A DNA stretch of 64,000 nucleotides, taken from assembly GCA_018524725.1 (NCBI GenBank), contig JAEUWP010000542.1, positions 1 through 64,000 of the forward strand, in the 5' to 3' direction. The stretch comes from Podaxis mareebaensis. Its lineage: Eukaryota; Basidiomycota; Agaricomycetes; Agaricales; Agaricaceae. A model generated the notes under the pieces. It was not told the DNA's origin. It worked only from the letters and a program-made list of their open reading frames with translations, and made no database searches. Of this stretch, positions 46,680-58,096 are shown one piece after another. How positions within the stretch are numbered: position 1 is the first letter of the stretch; each line of letters opens with the position of its first letter. A program made the translations under genes and the position numbers.

Positions 46680-47646
46680 TTATGCAAGGTCTACATCAAT
46701 ATCAGCTTCCAGATCATAGGATTGACCCGTGTTCTGTGAAGTGCGGTTGTCAATGTCAAGGATCTTTTTCATGATGTCCTCTTCGGCAAAGGTATCGGCT
46801 TGTTGACGGATCTCTAGGACTGAATTCGCCGCATTCTTGATTGCCTGGAGCTTCTGTGCCTCGGCATGATATAGGCGATGGGAGGCATCCTTGTAGCTCA
46901 ACCCATACCGCTGTTGCAGTGCTTGAATTTCTGCATGGAGAGCAAGGAGCTCACACTCTGTCAAGCCCTAAAATGAGGCAGGTTATTATGGACTAAATGA
47001 CAGACAAAGAACAAGCACAGACCGGCACCACTGGCGCCATGATTTTACCGGCATTAATTCAATTAAAAGGAAGGGCCTGTCGGGACTGTGGCTGATGCAG
47101 GATGCATGGCAATAAGTATGGAGTAAAGGAAGAAAACTTTTAAGAGGGCATTAAAGCCACCAGCTTGAAACCAGCACCCGGACAGCACTCAACCGGCATC
47201 CGAAAGTAAGCCGGGACACAACCAGGCATTTGAGCCGGCACTCAACTGGCATCCAAAATGTCACTCAACCGGGATTTGACTGCCACTTAGGCCAGATTCA
47301 ACCAGAATCCAAGCACCCCCCAGCCGGCATTTGACTGGCACATAACACGGCACACAATTCAGAATGACCACCGGCAAGGGGAAAACCACCGGCATGATGT
47401 GACGAATATGGGTGGGACATCTGGGAGAGAACAAAAAATGTATGGGTAGGAACTTACACCACCGGGAGCATTGTCAACATCGAGAGACCCCTTGATTGCC
47501 TCGGCTTGCAATGCATGTTCTGTTGCCTCCTTCAGGAAAGTAGGGACCAGGTACCGGTCGCCTTGTGGAGTCGTACAAACTGAGAATGAAGTTGGCGTTT
47601 CCGCCGAAATCGTCTGATTTTTAGAATTAGCAGTGGGGGTGTCCAT
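46680..47646 (-). CDS. KDZ passenger gene A, unknown protein (158 aa)
   Basis: Two exons, 47646-47458 and 46967-46680, join in phase to 159 codons with stop. The N-terminal part reads MDTPTANSKNQTISAETPTS with a later GDRYLVPTFLKEATEHALQ. The C-terminal part is a charged helix (LHAEIQALQQRYGLSYKD, then EAQKLQAIKNAANSVLEI), probably a coiled coil, and ends in an acidic tail. No catalytic or DNA-binding motif is seen. The intron of 490 bp is very long for this genome and is packed with CCGGCA-like words. An extra exon hidden there cannot be excluded. Confidence 0.55.
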
Positions 47647-47861
47647 GTTTGCAGGTGGGTATGGGTGGAAAGCATTGGGAGATAATCACCAGATATTAAG
47701 ATAACAGTAAATGATCTAATTGGTGATTATGTAATAAAATGCTCGATAGATCGCATGACAAGTTGAACATTGCCGGGGAAACAAAGTTAAAAAATTCCAT
47801 CTCTTCCTCTTATGAATACCGTATAGACCAAAAGGCCCACCAGCAGTACTAAGAAATACAA
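47647..47861. promoter_or_regulatory. Divergent upstream region of KDZ passenger genes A and B
   Basis: 215 bp between two divergent ATGs, AT-rich compared with its neighbours. It must contain both promoters. No defined box was recognised. Confidence 0.45.
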
Positions 47862-50586
47862 ATGTCTTCAATTACCATGAGCACAGTTATTGAAAAACTT
47901 GAAGCCCTGGAAGCGAAATTCTGGCAGGGTTTGGAAGACGGAACAATACTGAAAGTTTTGAAGGCAAACAAAAAAGAAATGGTGAGTTTAATATCTGTAT
48001 GTTCCAAACACCGGTTATAAGATGAAACAGGTGGAACTGTTCGCCCATGGGTCGAGTAGTGATCCCGGCATCAAGTCAGCGTTCAAGGACCGGCCATTTG
48101 TTGGTTCCCTGATCATGGACTGGCAAAAGAACCGGAAGAGTGGCGACTTTTTGGAGCAGCAATGGGAGGCATTGATGAAATATGACAGGTCAAAGGTAAG
48201 TCACATTTACATATATTCCAGAAGTTTTGTCTAATTGGAAAGCAGCAGAAAACAGTCCCTCAAGCCCCATCCGCTGTGCCGGAAGAACAATCCGTGGCAC
48301 GGCGAGGACCACCAGCACCCACATCTCCACTGGCGCCCCCTACAGATCCTTTGCGCAACACATTGCCAGTGCCCTGGCCCAAACCTGCACCGGCACCAAG
48401 ATCTGCGCTGGTGCCGACTCCTGAACCCACAATGGTGCCGGTGCCAGCCCCCGAACCCACGCCAGCAGCTACATCGATATGAGTCGACCAACTGACACCC
48501 ACAGGAGAACCTACACACACACTGGTCCCCCCACCCGAGCCCATGGAAATCGACACGACGACGCCGGCACCAGTGCAAACAACTCCGGCACCGGCCGCAG
48601 TGGATGCATCGGCAGTACCTCAGGTTGCGCCACCTGAGGAAGCTCCATCGAGACTACCACAAGTCACGTTGGAGCTGCCTGGAAATGTTAGTCCCCTGCA
48701 GCATCCAGCATCAGGACAAAATTCGGCCCCTTCCAGACACCGGCCCAACCAGCCCCCTGCTCAAATGCCAGACACAGAATTAGCCGGCCCCAGTCGCCAA
48801 AGAAGGAGGGCAGCAGCAAAGCCAGTCATGCCATTCCCACCAGTCATTGAGTCGGAGTCAGGATTGGACGATTACAATCCGACTTCGGACGTAGACAAGG
48901 GGGACAAAAAAGGGAAAGGAAGGGCGATTGGCAAGGGGAAGGGAAGGGCGCACCCAAAAGGCAAGGGGAAAGAAAAGGCCTACACAACAGCCAGCGAGGA
49001 GACTCAAACGGAGGTGCCAAGGTGACCGGCACACAAGACGTACACACGCCGGCTTCCTGAAAAAAGCGGCAGGCTCAACTATCCACCGTGCAACTGCTGC
49101 AAATGAGCGGACTGGGAATGTCATGAAGCGATAGGAGGGGGAGCGTGTTTCGATTGCCGGTGCCTGAAGATGAGGTGCTCCAATGTGACTGGCATGGAGA
49201 CACAAGATCGGAGGCGCCGGTACATTGGACCCTCCAACAATGTCTTCACACTCCCACGGGGAGTGGAACCTTCCAACAAGAGGAAGTGGACCGACATTGA
49301 TACGACGGACGACGAAGACAAGCCACCTGCCAAGCACCAGGTTCTGGCAAAGAAATCCAACGGCGCAGCAAGCAGGGCACTGGCACCGGCAAGAGAAAGA
49401 AGTCTGGGACTGGCAAGGCAAAGAAATCCAGCCCCAGCCCATTGTATTATCTGGCCCCCACAATCTCCCGTCACTGGGCCTTCATGCATCAACTCCCTCA
49501 GGAGTCGATACGAACTAAGTAAGTCAATGTTCGCTTCACTTACCCAATTCTGCTGACCTTGTCTCAGTGCAGGAGGAGGCTGATCTTTGGGACCACATGC
49601 TTATGCAAACAAGTGCACAATTTGATGAGTTCCACGGCAATGCAGCAACCCAGCTCACGCATATGGAAGCCAAGATGCGCTCATTAACCAGCCAACTTGA
49701 CACAATCATCACCAGGTGCTTGAGCCAGCTATCGCAGCAGCATGGAGACATGGCCAAGCATCTGGAAAGGTTGGAGGGGGCAGTAAACTGGCTGACCCGG
49801 AAGGTGAGCGAGATAGCCGAGTACCTTGGCCTTGCTGATGACGACGGCTTCCGGGTGCAAACTCACCCTCCCATCGATGAGCCCCCCTCAGCGGAAGTGG
49901 TCTTCATTGGGTTGCCGGGTCCCCGTCTCCCCTCTCTGCCACCACAAGAAGTCGCTGCCCACTCACCGGAACCGGCACTCAATCTGGCACTAAGGCCACC
50001 TCCTGCAGCCCCCTCACCCCACAAGCCCGCAACTCCCACCAACCCATTGCCACCTTCATCACCATCCCCTACCAGCATGCCGCTGTCAGCGCCTGCACCT
50101 GCACCTGTGTCCTCGTCCCCGGCACCCGAACGTCCGACCAGCCCATCGCCCCCAGCAACAACACCTCCTGCTGGCACAACGCCCACAGCAGCCATAGCTC
50201 CCGCTGGCACCGCCCCTCCAGCATCCGAAACAATCAGTGCCGACCCCCTCACTCCTGTGCCACTCCCACCCCCTGCTTCCCTTATGACACAGGCTCCCCC
50301 TGTTGCTTCTGGATCGTTGCCGGGAGTCGCATACCCTTTCACGTATGCCGGCGCCCCTGTCACTCCGCAGTTGGTAAGGGATTCAGCATTCTGGGCCAAC
50401 TGGCCTCCCGTCCCGCAATATTCCCTGATCACGGTTGTGGGGCTTATGCCACGGTCACCCTCAGTCCCCCTCCCGAATCGCCCCTCACCTGAGTCGTCTT
50501 GCCGCTTGAGGACGGCACCGGCATCCCCACTTGCCCACTTGTCGGCAAAACCGCCGGCATCAGACCAGATGGACACAGATCCTTAG
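47862..50586 (+). pseudogene. KDZ passenger gene B: Zn2Cys6-cluster protein, broken by TGA stops
   Basis: Exons 47862-47981 (MSSITMSTVIEKLEALEAKF), 48031 to about 48195, about 48247-49520 and about 49575-50586 can be chained. The long third exon stays in one frame except for TGA at 48480, 49023 and 49104. At 49089-49178 it encodes six cysteines spaced CX2CX6CX8CX2CX6C, the Zn2Cys6 binuclear cluster of fungal transcription factors; the third TGA lies inside it, replacing a likely Arg. Around it are Pro/Ala-rich linkers and basic stretches (KGKGRAIGKGKGRA). The last exon starts with a heptad-like coiled coil (near 49600-49830) and ends in a Pro-rich tail. It may have been a DNA-binding partner of the transposase. 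Confidence 0.65.
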
Positions 50587-50733
50587 ACAGACATTCGTAG
50601 TAAGATATTTTGACTGTAAATATTATGTTTGGTGTACATATATATTTCCATTGGCACAAAATCTGCAATGGCTATTGTTAAGGGATGGTCACCAGGCCGG
50701 CACCCCACCTCAGAGACTGCCAGGGTTGCTTTC

Positions 50734-52854
50734 TCAAGGTTTATAACACCAATTAGGTTTGTGCTGTCTGCGACCGTGAACCTGCTTTGTGAATTTTTGA
50801 GCCTCTTCACTGGCGAGCTGATCTGATGTTTTATGCTGCCGATTTTTGATAGCTTTGCTGTTGCCGGCAACGCCGGAAACATTTTCAATGTGAAGTAAGA
50901 TGGGGTCAATTTCTATACCAGCCACCGCTTCTTCATCATCTCTCCCCATAGATATCGGTGACATGAGGGGCATTGCTGGTGCCGGCACAACATATTGTGG
51001 CTCTCCATCATTGGGTCCATTGATCAGTTCTCCAGGACATATTCCAACTCCCAGTAAGTCGTTTGCCGTTGTCTGGTTGATTATTATCATATTTTGAAAT
51101 GTGGTATCCTTTGGTGTCGTGTTTGATGATACAACTGGACACCTGTCCTCTTCGACGTTTGTCTGGCAGTATGCCCCTTCTCCTGCCGGCATGCTCGGCG
51201 ATGCTCCAGAATCACTGGCTGTGCCCACTTCTCTCGTTTGTGTGATACCCTGCGAGTCTTTGACAATATCTGGCAACTCCTGAGTGTTCTCGGAACACAG
51301 GGGCCTATGATCACTTCCTCCCAGACTGATATTGCTGCCCGAATCCCACCCGGTGGTGCTCCAGTCATCATCACACTTCTGTTTCTGCTTATCCCTCGCT
51401 CGGCTTTTTGCTTTCTTTGATCTCATTTTCTCCAGGTCTGGGGCATCCTCATAGATAGCAGGATGGTATTGACCCTGTTTCAATTCATAGACTCAAAACC
51501 GGAAAATGTCACCAGGTGCCTGTTCTTGCCAGTTCTTAATATGTTGCAGAAAACGCTGTATCTCTTCTTTCTTCATGTTCTGTGGATCACGGAATGTGAA
51601 ATTTGCTGGGAGATAATGAGGCTCTACAAAGGTCCTGGTATTTCGTGTCAGGCTGCCAAAAGGTACATGCTTGCGCCGATTGCCGGTTGCAATTGCTACA
51701 TTCTTAGCCATGGCTGGGTTTCACAAGATCTCGATGACATACTGTATTGGCTATTCAGGTACTGCCGCATCACGTCCTCCAGCTCCTCCTTTTTCATCTC
51801 CATGATTGGTATGTCCAGCAAGACTGGAAAGCCATCAGCACCTGTGCCGATTTTGTCATGTGCTGGTTGCTCCGGCACTTCATCTGGGACTGGCCTCACC
51901 GGGGCCTGGTCCTTCATCCATTCCAGGTCCTTTATATAGTCCCCTAGTTGGCGGAGTAGACACTTTATTGAATCATCATGTAGCTGCAGGAATGTTGGCG
52001 TATTGATACCCATGTTTTCAGCCATGTTCTCATATCTAACCACATGTCAATAGCTGATATCACTTATTTTTTGCCAACTACTCACACCTCCATGGCGAAT
52101 TTTCCATCAGGGCGAATATACCCCCATAGTGTAACTGTGAAGACTCCCATCTCCAGCCAGCTTTTATTTGACCATTGTTTTACTCGATTATATGAGTTCT
52201 TTTTCGCCAATCTGAGATAGGCACATCAGTCTCTCCCACATGGCAATATCACTGGCACTCACTTCTGACACATCTCGATATCATTTCCTTCCTGTTTGAA
52301 TCGCTCTACCTCATCCCAGATTGCCTTCTTCTGTTCATCAGCCATCTGCTCATATACTAATTTTGCAGCCTGTGTGCAGTTTCGAAAATATTCTGGGCTC
52401 GACGGATCAAGTGTTTCAACATTCAGCATGTGCCAGAGTTCTGATTCTACTGCCTCCCTGTGTTTCTTGAAAACTGCCTCAATGTAGGTAGTGCGGACAG
52501 TGCTTTTGTTGGCCTTCACAGTTGAATATGGTCGCCAATTGTTGACAATCCATTTTCCAAGCTCCTTCAAAGATATTAACAATGTTTTCATGAATATGCA
52601 TTCAATATGTATTTTCTCACCTTAGCACGGCTTTTCTTCTCTTGTTCAGTGAGCTTTGTGTTCCCTCTCTTTGCCCAATAATTGAATATTGCCGGTAATA
52701 TCTTTGATTTGAATAAGTGTGCTCGAGCCAGTGCCATATCCAGGGACCGGTATTCTTCCTTGAATTCACAGATAGTGTCACGTTCTTCAGGCGTATACTG
52801 GCACCCTGCTCTGGCTTTAGTGCCTCTGGACTTTCTGGCTTTGGTTGTGGGCAT
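50734..52854 (-). CDS. KDZ passenger gene C, unknown conserved-looking protein
   Basis: Exon 1 starts at 52854 (MPTTKARKSRGTKARAGCQY) with a predicted helical region. Exon 2 (about 52570-52270) reads ELGKWIVNNWRPYSTVKANK and a helical KLVYEQMADEQKKAIWDEV, slightly like an HMG-box end. Exon 3 reads LAKKNSYNRVKQWSNKSWLE and WGYIRPDGKFAMEV. Later exons hold NMGINTPTFLQLHDDSIKCL, MAKNVAIATGNRRKHVPFG, and a Ser/Thr-rich, acidic tail to 50734. Exon joins agree in phase where I checked the first three; the downstream joins are approximate. No catalytic motif is recognised and no broken frame was seen. Confidence 0.55.
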
Positions 52855-55321
52855 GGTGAAGGTTCGTTGACGCCAGCATGCATGTGTGCACTCATGGGGT
52901 GATGACCACAAGGCAATGTATCATTTGGCAGAAACCATGTGGTATATAGCACATCAGGCCTAACTTTAGATGGCTATTTTATGGATCCCTTATCTCTACT
53001 CATCGCTCAGTACCATGGCTGATTCCCCATGCAATGTCATGCCACTGAAGAAGTGGCAAAGAACCAAGAAGCGCCACATGTTGGTTGAAGACGATGATGA
53101 AGCAATTGATGTAATAACATACAATACAGTTGTGAGAAACATGCCGGCGGGCCCATCAACCCAGCATGTTGAAATGGCATTGAGGCCGATACCAAATGCT
53201 GCACTAAAAGCAGCTCCTCAACAAGAAACGTTGGGAATACCACAAGGGGTCACCGATACACCAGTGTTTGACAGTGTGCATTTGCCGGATGAACCATCCA
53301 CAAATAAGGTACATATACAGTTAAATGGTCCTTCCGCAAATCTGTAACCATACATATATTGCAGCAACAAATGTGGACAGAGCAGTTTTGCCAGCATTCA
53401 AACAAGCTATTGGCATCCATACTTGCTCGGGAAGCATTGCCGAATAATGGATCATGTATGCGATGTCCGGCCAACCAGCATGGCATATGGTGATGCAAAG
53501 ATTGCACACTACCCCAATTGCTGTGTCGCTTTTGCATGCGAGAGACTCACCGCGAAAGTCCTCTGCACAATGTGGAATGTTGGACCGGCAAGTACTTTCG
53601 TCCGGCAGCACTGTGGGAAGTCGGCACATACATTTTGGTGCCCCATCACCCAGGATTGAATGCTGCTAAGTGTCTCTCTAGCCAGACTGAGATTTTGGAG
53701 CAGCTGCAGCGAGAAAAGGATGAAGAGGAGCAGGGAGTGTTGGTGAGATGGCTCGGAACCGGCATTGCACCTGAGATGCCGAAAGGTCAGGCTCGCCGGT
53801 ACAAAGAACATCCAGTGGACTTCATGGAAGAAAATGATAATGAGCCAGGGTGGGAAGACCTAGATGAGGAGGCAGCCAACCTAGAAGATATTGTTGAATA
53901 TCTCAACCCAGCACACCCGGCAACAGGTCCTCAATTGGAAGCCCCGAAATATGATGCCTTCAACAACCACTATGTCCAGATTGTGCACGTTAACAGAATT
54001 CATCACTGGGCATTGGTGACATGCTCATGCCAGGGTGCTGATGCAGTACATGCCGACCTCATGTATTGCTGATTGGTTCCAACAACATTCAGCTGTTATC
54101 GTACACTCTTTACAATGGCCATCCTTGATGACTTTCAGCTCTCAAACTTGGAATGTAAAGCATCGGCTTATCAATACTTCCAGAAGCTTCGTCGTCTCAC
54201 ATCCCCAATGGACCCATCCAAAATGCCCAATTTGTACCAGGAGCTACTTCGAATGTCAAGACTTTGGCAGTGGTTAAAAAAGAAGAAATGGGCCAGCCAT
54301 GGTCATAAATCCGGCATGCAGGCACTGGAAGTGCCGGGTGAGCTTGCAATATTTTGTCCGGCATGCCCTCAACCCAGTATCAACCTGGTTGAAAATTGGA
54401 AGGAAGATCCCCAACAGTGAGGGTATTCTTGATACATGTTATTCACCAGCCTTAACTTCATTTCAGTTGGGTGTACTGGTGCTTCTTTGTTGCCAATGGC
54501 AACATGAAAGCAGATCATGTTCAGCAGACATATACGTTGGACATCTGGCTTTCCGAGGGGACAGGAATGTTTTCCACCCGTGAACAATATCATAAATTTT
54601 TGGAGGTGGCTGTGGAGTGTCTTACCGTGCATGCCCAATCTCTGTGTGCCAGGGCAGTAGTGCCGGTGGGGTGATTTCTTGTGATTGATGTTTGAACACA
54701 GAAAGCACCTTGTCAGGCCAAATTCCGTGCGGTTGACCTTGCAATGCATGGCTCCAAGGCATGCGATATAACGGGCATTGTGGGCATCGCATGTGCCTGG
54801 CATGGTTGTTTTGTGCCGAATGCCATTGCCGACCTGTTCAAGGGTGAACAGCAAAAAAACATTGACTGGGTGCTCTTACAGACACTAAAGACCACAAATA
54901 TGGACCCAGAACAAGGTGCTATGCTGATCTATGATATTGCCTGCCAGTATTTCGTTCATCTCCAAGATCGCATTGGGCATTTATTGCCGGATCAGCTAGA
55001 GCTTGATAGGGGCATCGGCATGTTCCACATCCACGGCCACAAGGAAGAATGCCTCTTCTGGTATGCGATGTCGTTCATCCCATATATGGGTGTAACAGTT
55101 GGGGAGATTCTTGAAATGTTGTGGTCAAATCTCAATGCAATCACCCCCACTGTATGGACGGCAACTCCGGCCACTCGTGCTGAGACAATTGATGATCATG
55201 CAAATGACTCAAATTTCAAAAAGCTTTTGGCGATAGGTGTAAATTTTTTTGCACCAACTGCTGACAATATACTTATGCTTCATGTTAGTCACAGTACTAT
55301 GCAATCGTCATCAGGATGCAT

Positions 55322-58096
55322 CAGCCATGGCACTCTTTTTTTTTTTTTTTTTTTTTAAATCGATGTTTATTGCAATAGAACTAGCTACTACAAACGGGTG
55401 CACGATAGCAGTCCCAATACTGAAACTAAGAGAAAGGAGAAAGAAGAAGAGGAAAGGAGGAAGAAGAGTATGAGAGTGATTGAGGCTACTCTAAGTATGG
55501 TAGAGATGAAAAGAAAGCGAACTAACTTAACAAAACGAGTAAAAGAAGAGAAGGGAGGAAAGAGTAGAGGGGTAGGAGTGGGGAGCTAGCTACGAGGCAA
55601 AAAATGAAAATGGAAAAGGCCTTTAGTGGACGTCCAGGACTCCGTTTCTTGCAAGTCGCTCTCTGCGGTTGAGGCGGCGGGTGGCGAACTCTTCCTGTGT
55701 GATGGGTCCTTGGATCTGGTCGGCGAATGAGAATGCTGTGGGGTTTTGGTCTAAGAAATGTATCACCCAATGGAAGCCGTCATGGGCTCCATATGGGTAG
55801 TGAAAGCGGGGGCAGGCGTCAAGTAGATGGTCGCGTGTCTCGAGAAGTTCGCCGCATGGGCAGGAGGTGATGTGGCACCCAGGGAAGAAGCGCTGTCGAA
55901 ATGCACCAATGGGCGTGTGATTGGTAATGCAGCGGGTGAAGCGCGCGCATAATTGAGTGTTCTTTCCGAGGGGTGACTTTAGGTAAGACCCGCCATTGGC
56001 GTATTTGGGGAGGAGGGGGTTGCCCGAGCCATCGGTGAGGGGGAGCCATGAGTGGCCGCGGTGAGTGGGGTTGTTCATGAGTTGGTGCCATAGGGTAAGG
56101 CACTTTTGAGTGTAATGGTTGCGAACGAACCCGATGGAGGTGCGGAAAGGTTGATGGCGGGGGTTGGGTAGGTGAAGAGACTTGGCGAGTGTGTGCGCCT
56201 GGTGATGAATAGACCATTTAGCAGATGACGGGATGGACCAGAAATGGACATGGTTGAGAGGGGAGGAAGATAGCCAGGAGTGTAGTAGGGGAGCGACTGC
56301 GATGGAGTCCAGGTGTGCACTGTGGGGCCTATAAGAAAATAAGAGTTTAGCAGAAGAGATCGAGTCTGTGAAAACTACAATAGAAGAAGCGTTAAGGGAC
56401 TGAGCGTGAGAAATAGAGGAAAAGAGTCCTAGTCGGAGAGCGTAAGATTCAGAATCAGAAGATGTCACTTCCCCACAGGGGTGGACAGAAGAAGAAAGGA
56501 TATCGGAGTCAGATGAGTTGAAAACGATGAACGCAGAGGTGGCTGAAAAGGTGCAATTAAAGGGAACAGAGCCGTCCGTAGCTACAGAAACAGAAACGGG
56601 GGAAGAAAAGGAAAGGTCTCGGGCACGGGAGGCATTGGCGAGGTGGAGTGTCATGGCGCCTTCTTTCGAAGGGTCAGGGCATTCAAAGAATTTAATTTGT
56701 TCGCTGAACAAGTCCAGTAAGCGCTGGCCAGGTTTAGCACATGGATGGAGGCGCTGGAATCGGTCCGTGACTAATTGGGCGTCTGAAATAAAGTCGAGCG
56801 CCGTAGAGTGCTGTTTGGTATGACGCGCATCAAGGGGGTCGATATCACGTGTGAGGAGTTTGAGAGGATGGGAAGGGGGAAGAGTGTGGAAGCAGAGGGA
56901 GCATCGCTTAGCGAGTTTGAAAAGATGGAGATGGATGGGGATGAGGCCTGCTATGGCCTCTACCCCACCCGTAGGGGTGGTGCAGAATGCACCCGTGATC
57001 CATAAGGTGGCTTGTCTTTGCATGCGTTGAAGGGACTTGATGAGGCCGTGGTATCTGGCATTTTGATTGAACCAGAGACGGAATCCGTATGTCGCTATAG
57101 GAACGACACAGGATCGGTATAGGAGTCTCTTGTGGAGGGGGGAGAGACCACGGATGGAGTTTCCGAGCATGCGCATGCATCGAACGGTGGAGAGGGCCTT
57201 TGTGGAGTAAAACTGGACATGTTCTTTGAAGGAGAGGTTCCTGTCAAACCAGAAGCCAAGGTATTGAAGGAAGGGTTTAGGGGTGATGGTTAAGGAGTCA
57301 TCGATGACGATGGGGGGATTGGGTTCGTGGGAGGGTCGGTTGGAGAAATGGAAGGCCTTGGTTTTGTCTCTTTCGAGGACAAATCCAAGGTGGCGGAGAT
57401 AGTCTTCACAGTTTTTGTAAACCTGTGACAGAAGGTGGCAGTTAGTATGGAAAGAGTCCGACTGAACTATAATAAGTCCATCATCAACGAAAGAAACTAT
57501 TTTACAACGAGGATCATTCGCAAATTTGTACATAAAAGGAGATAAGGAGAGAGCTGTGAGGATGGGGGAAAGAGCAGAGCCTTGGCCAACGCCAACAGAA
57601 GCAGAAAATTTGGGAGACAACTTATTGTTCCATGAATATGTAGTGAGACGGTTACTTAAATAGTCGGTGAAGAAAGAGACAAGCCAAGAATTGAAACCCT
57701 GGCGTTGGAGAGTGGCAGTGAGGATTTGGTGATTGGTGGATGGAAAAAATTGGGCGACATCGAAGGCGATGACGCTGGTCTTGAGTTTGCGTTTCCAGCC
57801 TGAGCGGACCAGATGGGTGACGTATACGCCGGCGTCTTCAGTCGAGCACTGGATGATGCCTCCGAATTGGAGAGGGTGGACGAGGTCGAGTTGAGATGCT
57901 TCGAATTGCATACGAGCGGAAATCATTTTTTCGATGAGTTTTCCGAGAGTGTTGAGTAGGACGATGGGACAGAACATCTTCAGAGTGGAGTAGTGCGGTT
58001 TGTTTGGTTTGGGGATGATGACGGAAGTGGAATTTTTGAAGTGTTCCGGCCAGGTAGAGAATTCGACACATTTGGTGGCGAACAGCCATGGCACTC
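55322..58096 (-). mobile_element. 5'-truncated non-LTR retrotransposon (LINE) with target duplication
   Basis: The 14-bp duplication CAGCCATGGCACTC lies at 55322-55335 and 58083-58096. The element itself is 55336-58082 (2,747 bp). On the minus strand it ends in a pure 21-base poly(A) (seen as T at 55336-55356). These are the marks of target-primed reverse transcription. The 5' part, including any endonuclease and ORF1, is missing, so it was dead on arrival. CpG is frequent, unlike the host element. Confidence 0.95.
55623..58082 (-). CDS. LINE reverse transcriptase / RNase H ORF, 5'-truncated (about 820 aa)
   Basis: An uninterrupted frame enters from the truncated end. The reverse transcriptase has FRPIVLLNTLGK-type residues (CPIVLLNTLGKLIEKMI), SVIAFDVAQFFPSTNH, VGVGQGSALSPILTALSLSP and the active site FVDDGLIIV. 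An RNase H domain follows, with ATDGSV, a conserved Glu in SDSESYALRLG and VVFTDSISS. The C-terminus has the CPCGELLETRDHLLDACPRF zinc-like motif common in fungal LINEs. The first codons come from the target site, not from a native start. It is not expected to be active, because the 5' half is missing. Several mushroom LINE families look alike, so the clade is not assigned. Confidence 0.9.
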   Translation of the reverse strand, partial: FATKCVEFSTWPEHFKNSTSVIIPKPNKPHYSTLKMFCPIVLLNTLGKLIEKMISARMQFEASQLDLVHPLQFGGIIQCSTEDAGVYVTHLVRSGWKRKLKTSVIAFDVAQFFPSTNHQILTATLQRQGFNSWLVSFFTDYLSNRLTTYSWNNKLSPKFSASVGVGQGSALSPILTALSLSPFMYKFANDPRCKIVSFVDDGLIIVQSDSFHTNCHLLSQVYKNCEDYLRHLGFVLERDKTKAFHFSNRPSHEPNPPIVIDDSLTITPKPFLQYLGFWFDRNLSFKEHVQFYSTKALSTVRCMRMLGNSIRGLSPLHKRLLYRSCVVPIATYGFRLWFNQNARYHGLIKSLQRMQRQATLWITGAFCTTPTGGVEAIAGLIPIHLHLFKLAKRCSLCFHTLPPSHPLKLLTRDIDPLDARHTKQHSTALDFISDAQLVTDRFQRLHPCAKPGQRLLDLFSEQIKFFECPDPSKEGAMTLHLANASRARDLSFSSPVSVSVATDGSVPFNCTFSATSAFIVFNSSDSDILSSSVHPCGEVTSSDSESYALRLGLFSSISHAQSLNASSIVVFTDSISSAKLLFSYRPHSAHLDSIAVAPLLHSWLSSSPLNHVHFWSIPSSAKWSIHHQAHTLAKSLHLPNPRHQPFRTSIGFVRNHYTQKCLTLWHQLMNNPTHRGHSWLPLTDGSGNPLLPKYANGGSYLKSPLGKNTQLCARFTRCITNHTPIGAFRQRFFPGCHITSCPCGELLETRDHLLDACPRFHYPYGAHDGFHWVIHFLDQNPTAFSFADQIQGPITQEEFATRRLNRRERLARNGVLDVH

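Noticed and set aside
49863..50576. 237-codon minus-strand frame opposite passenger gene B
   Set aside because: A Gly/Ala-rich shadow of the Pro/Ala-rich tail coded on the plus strand.
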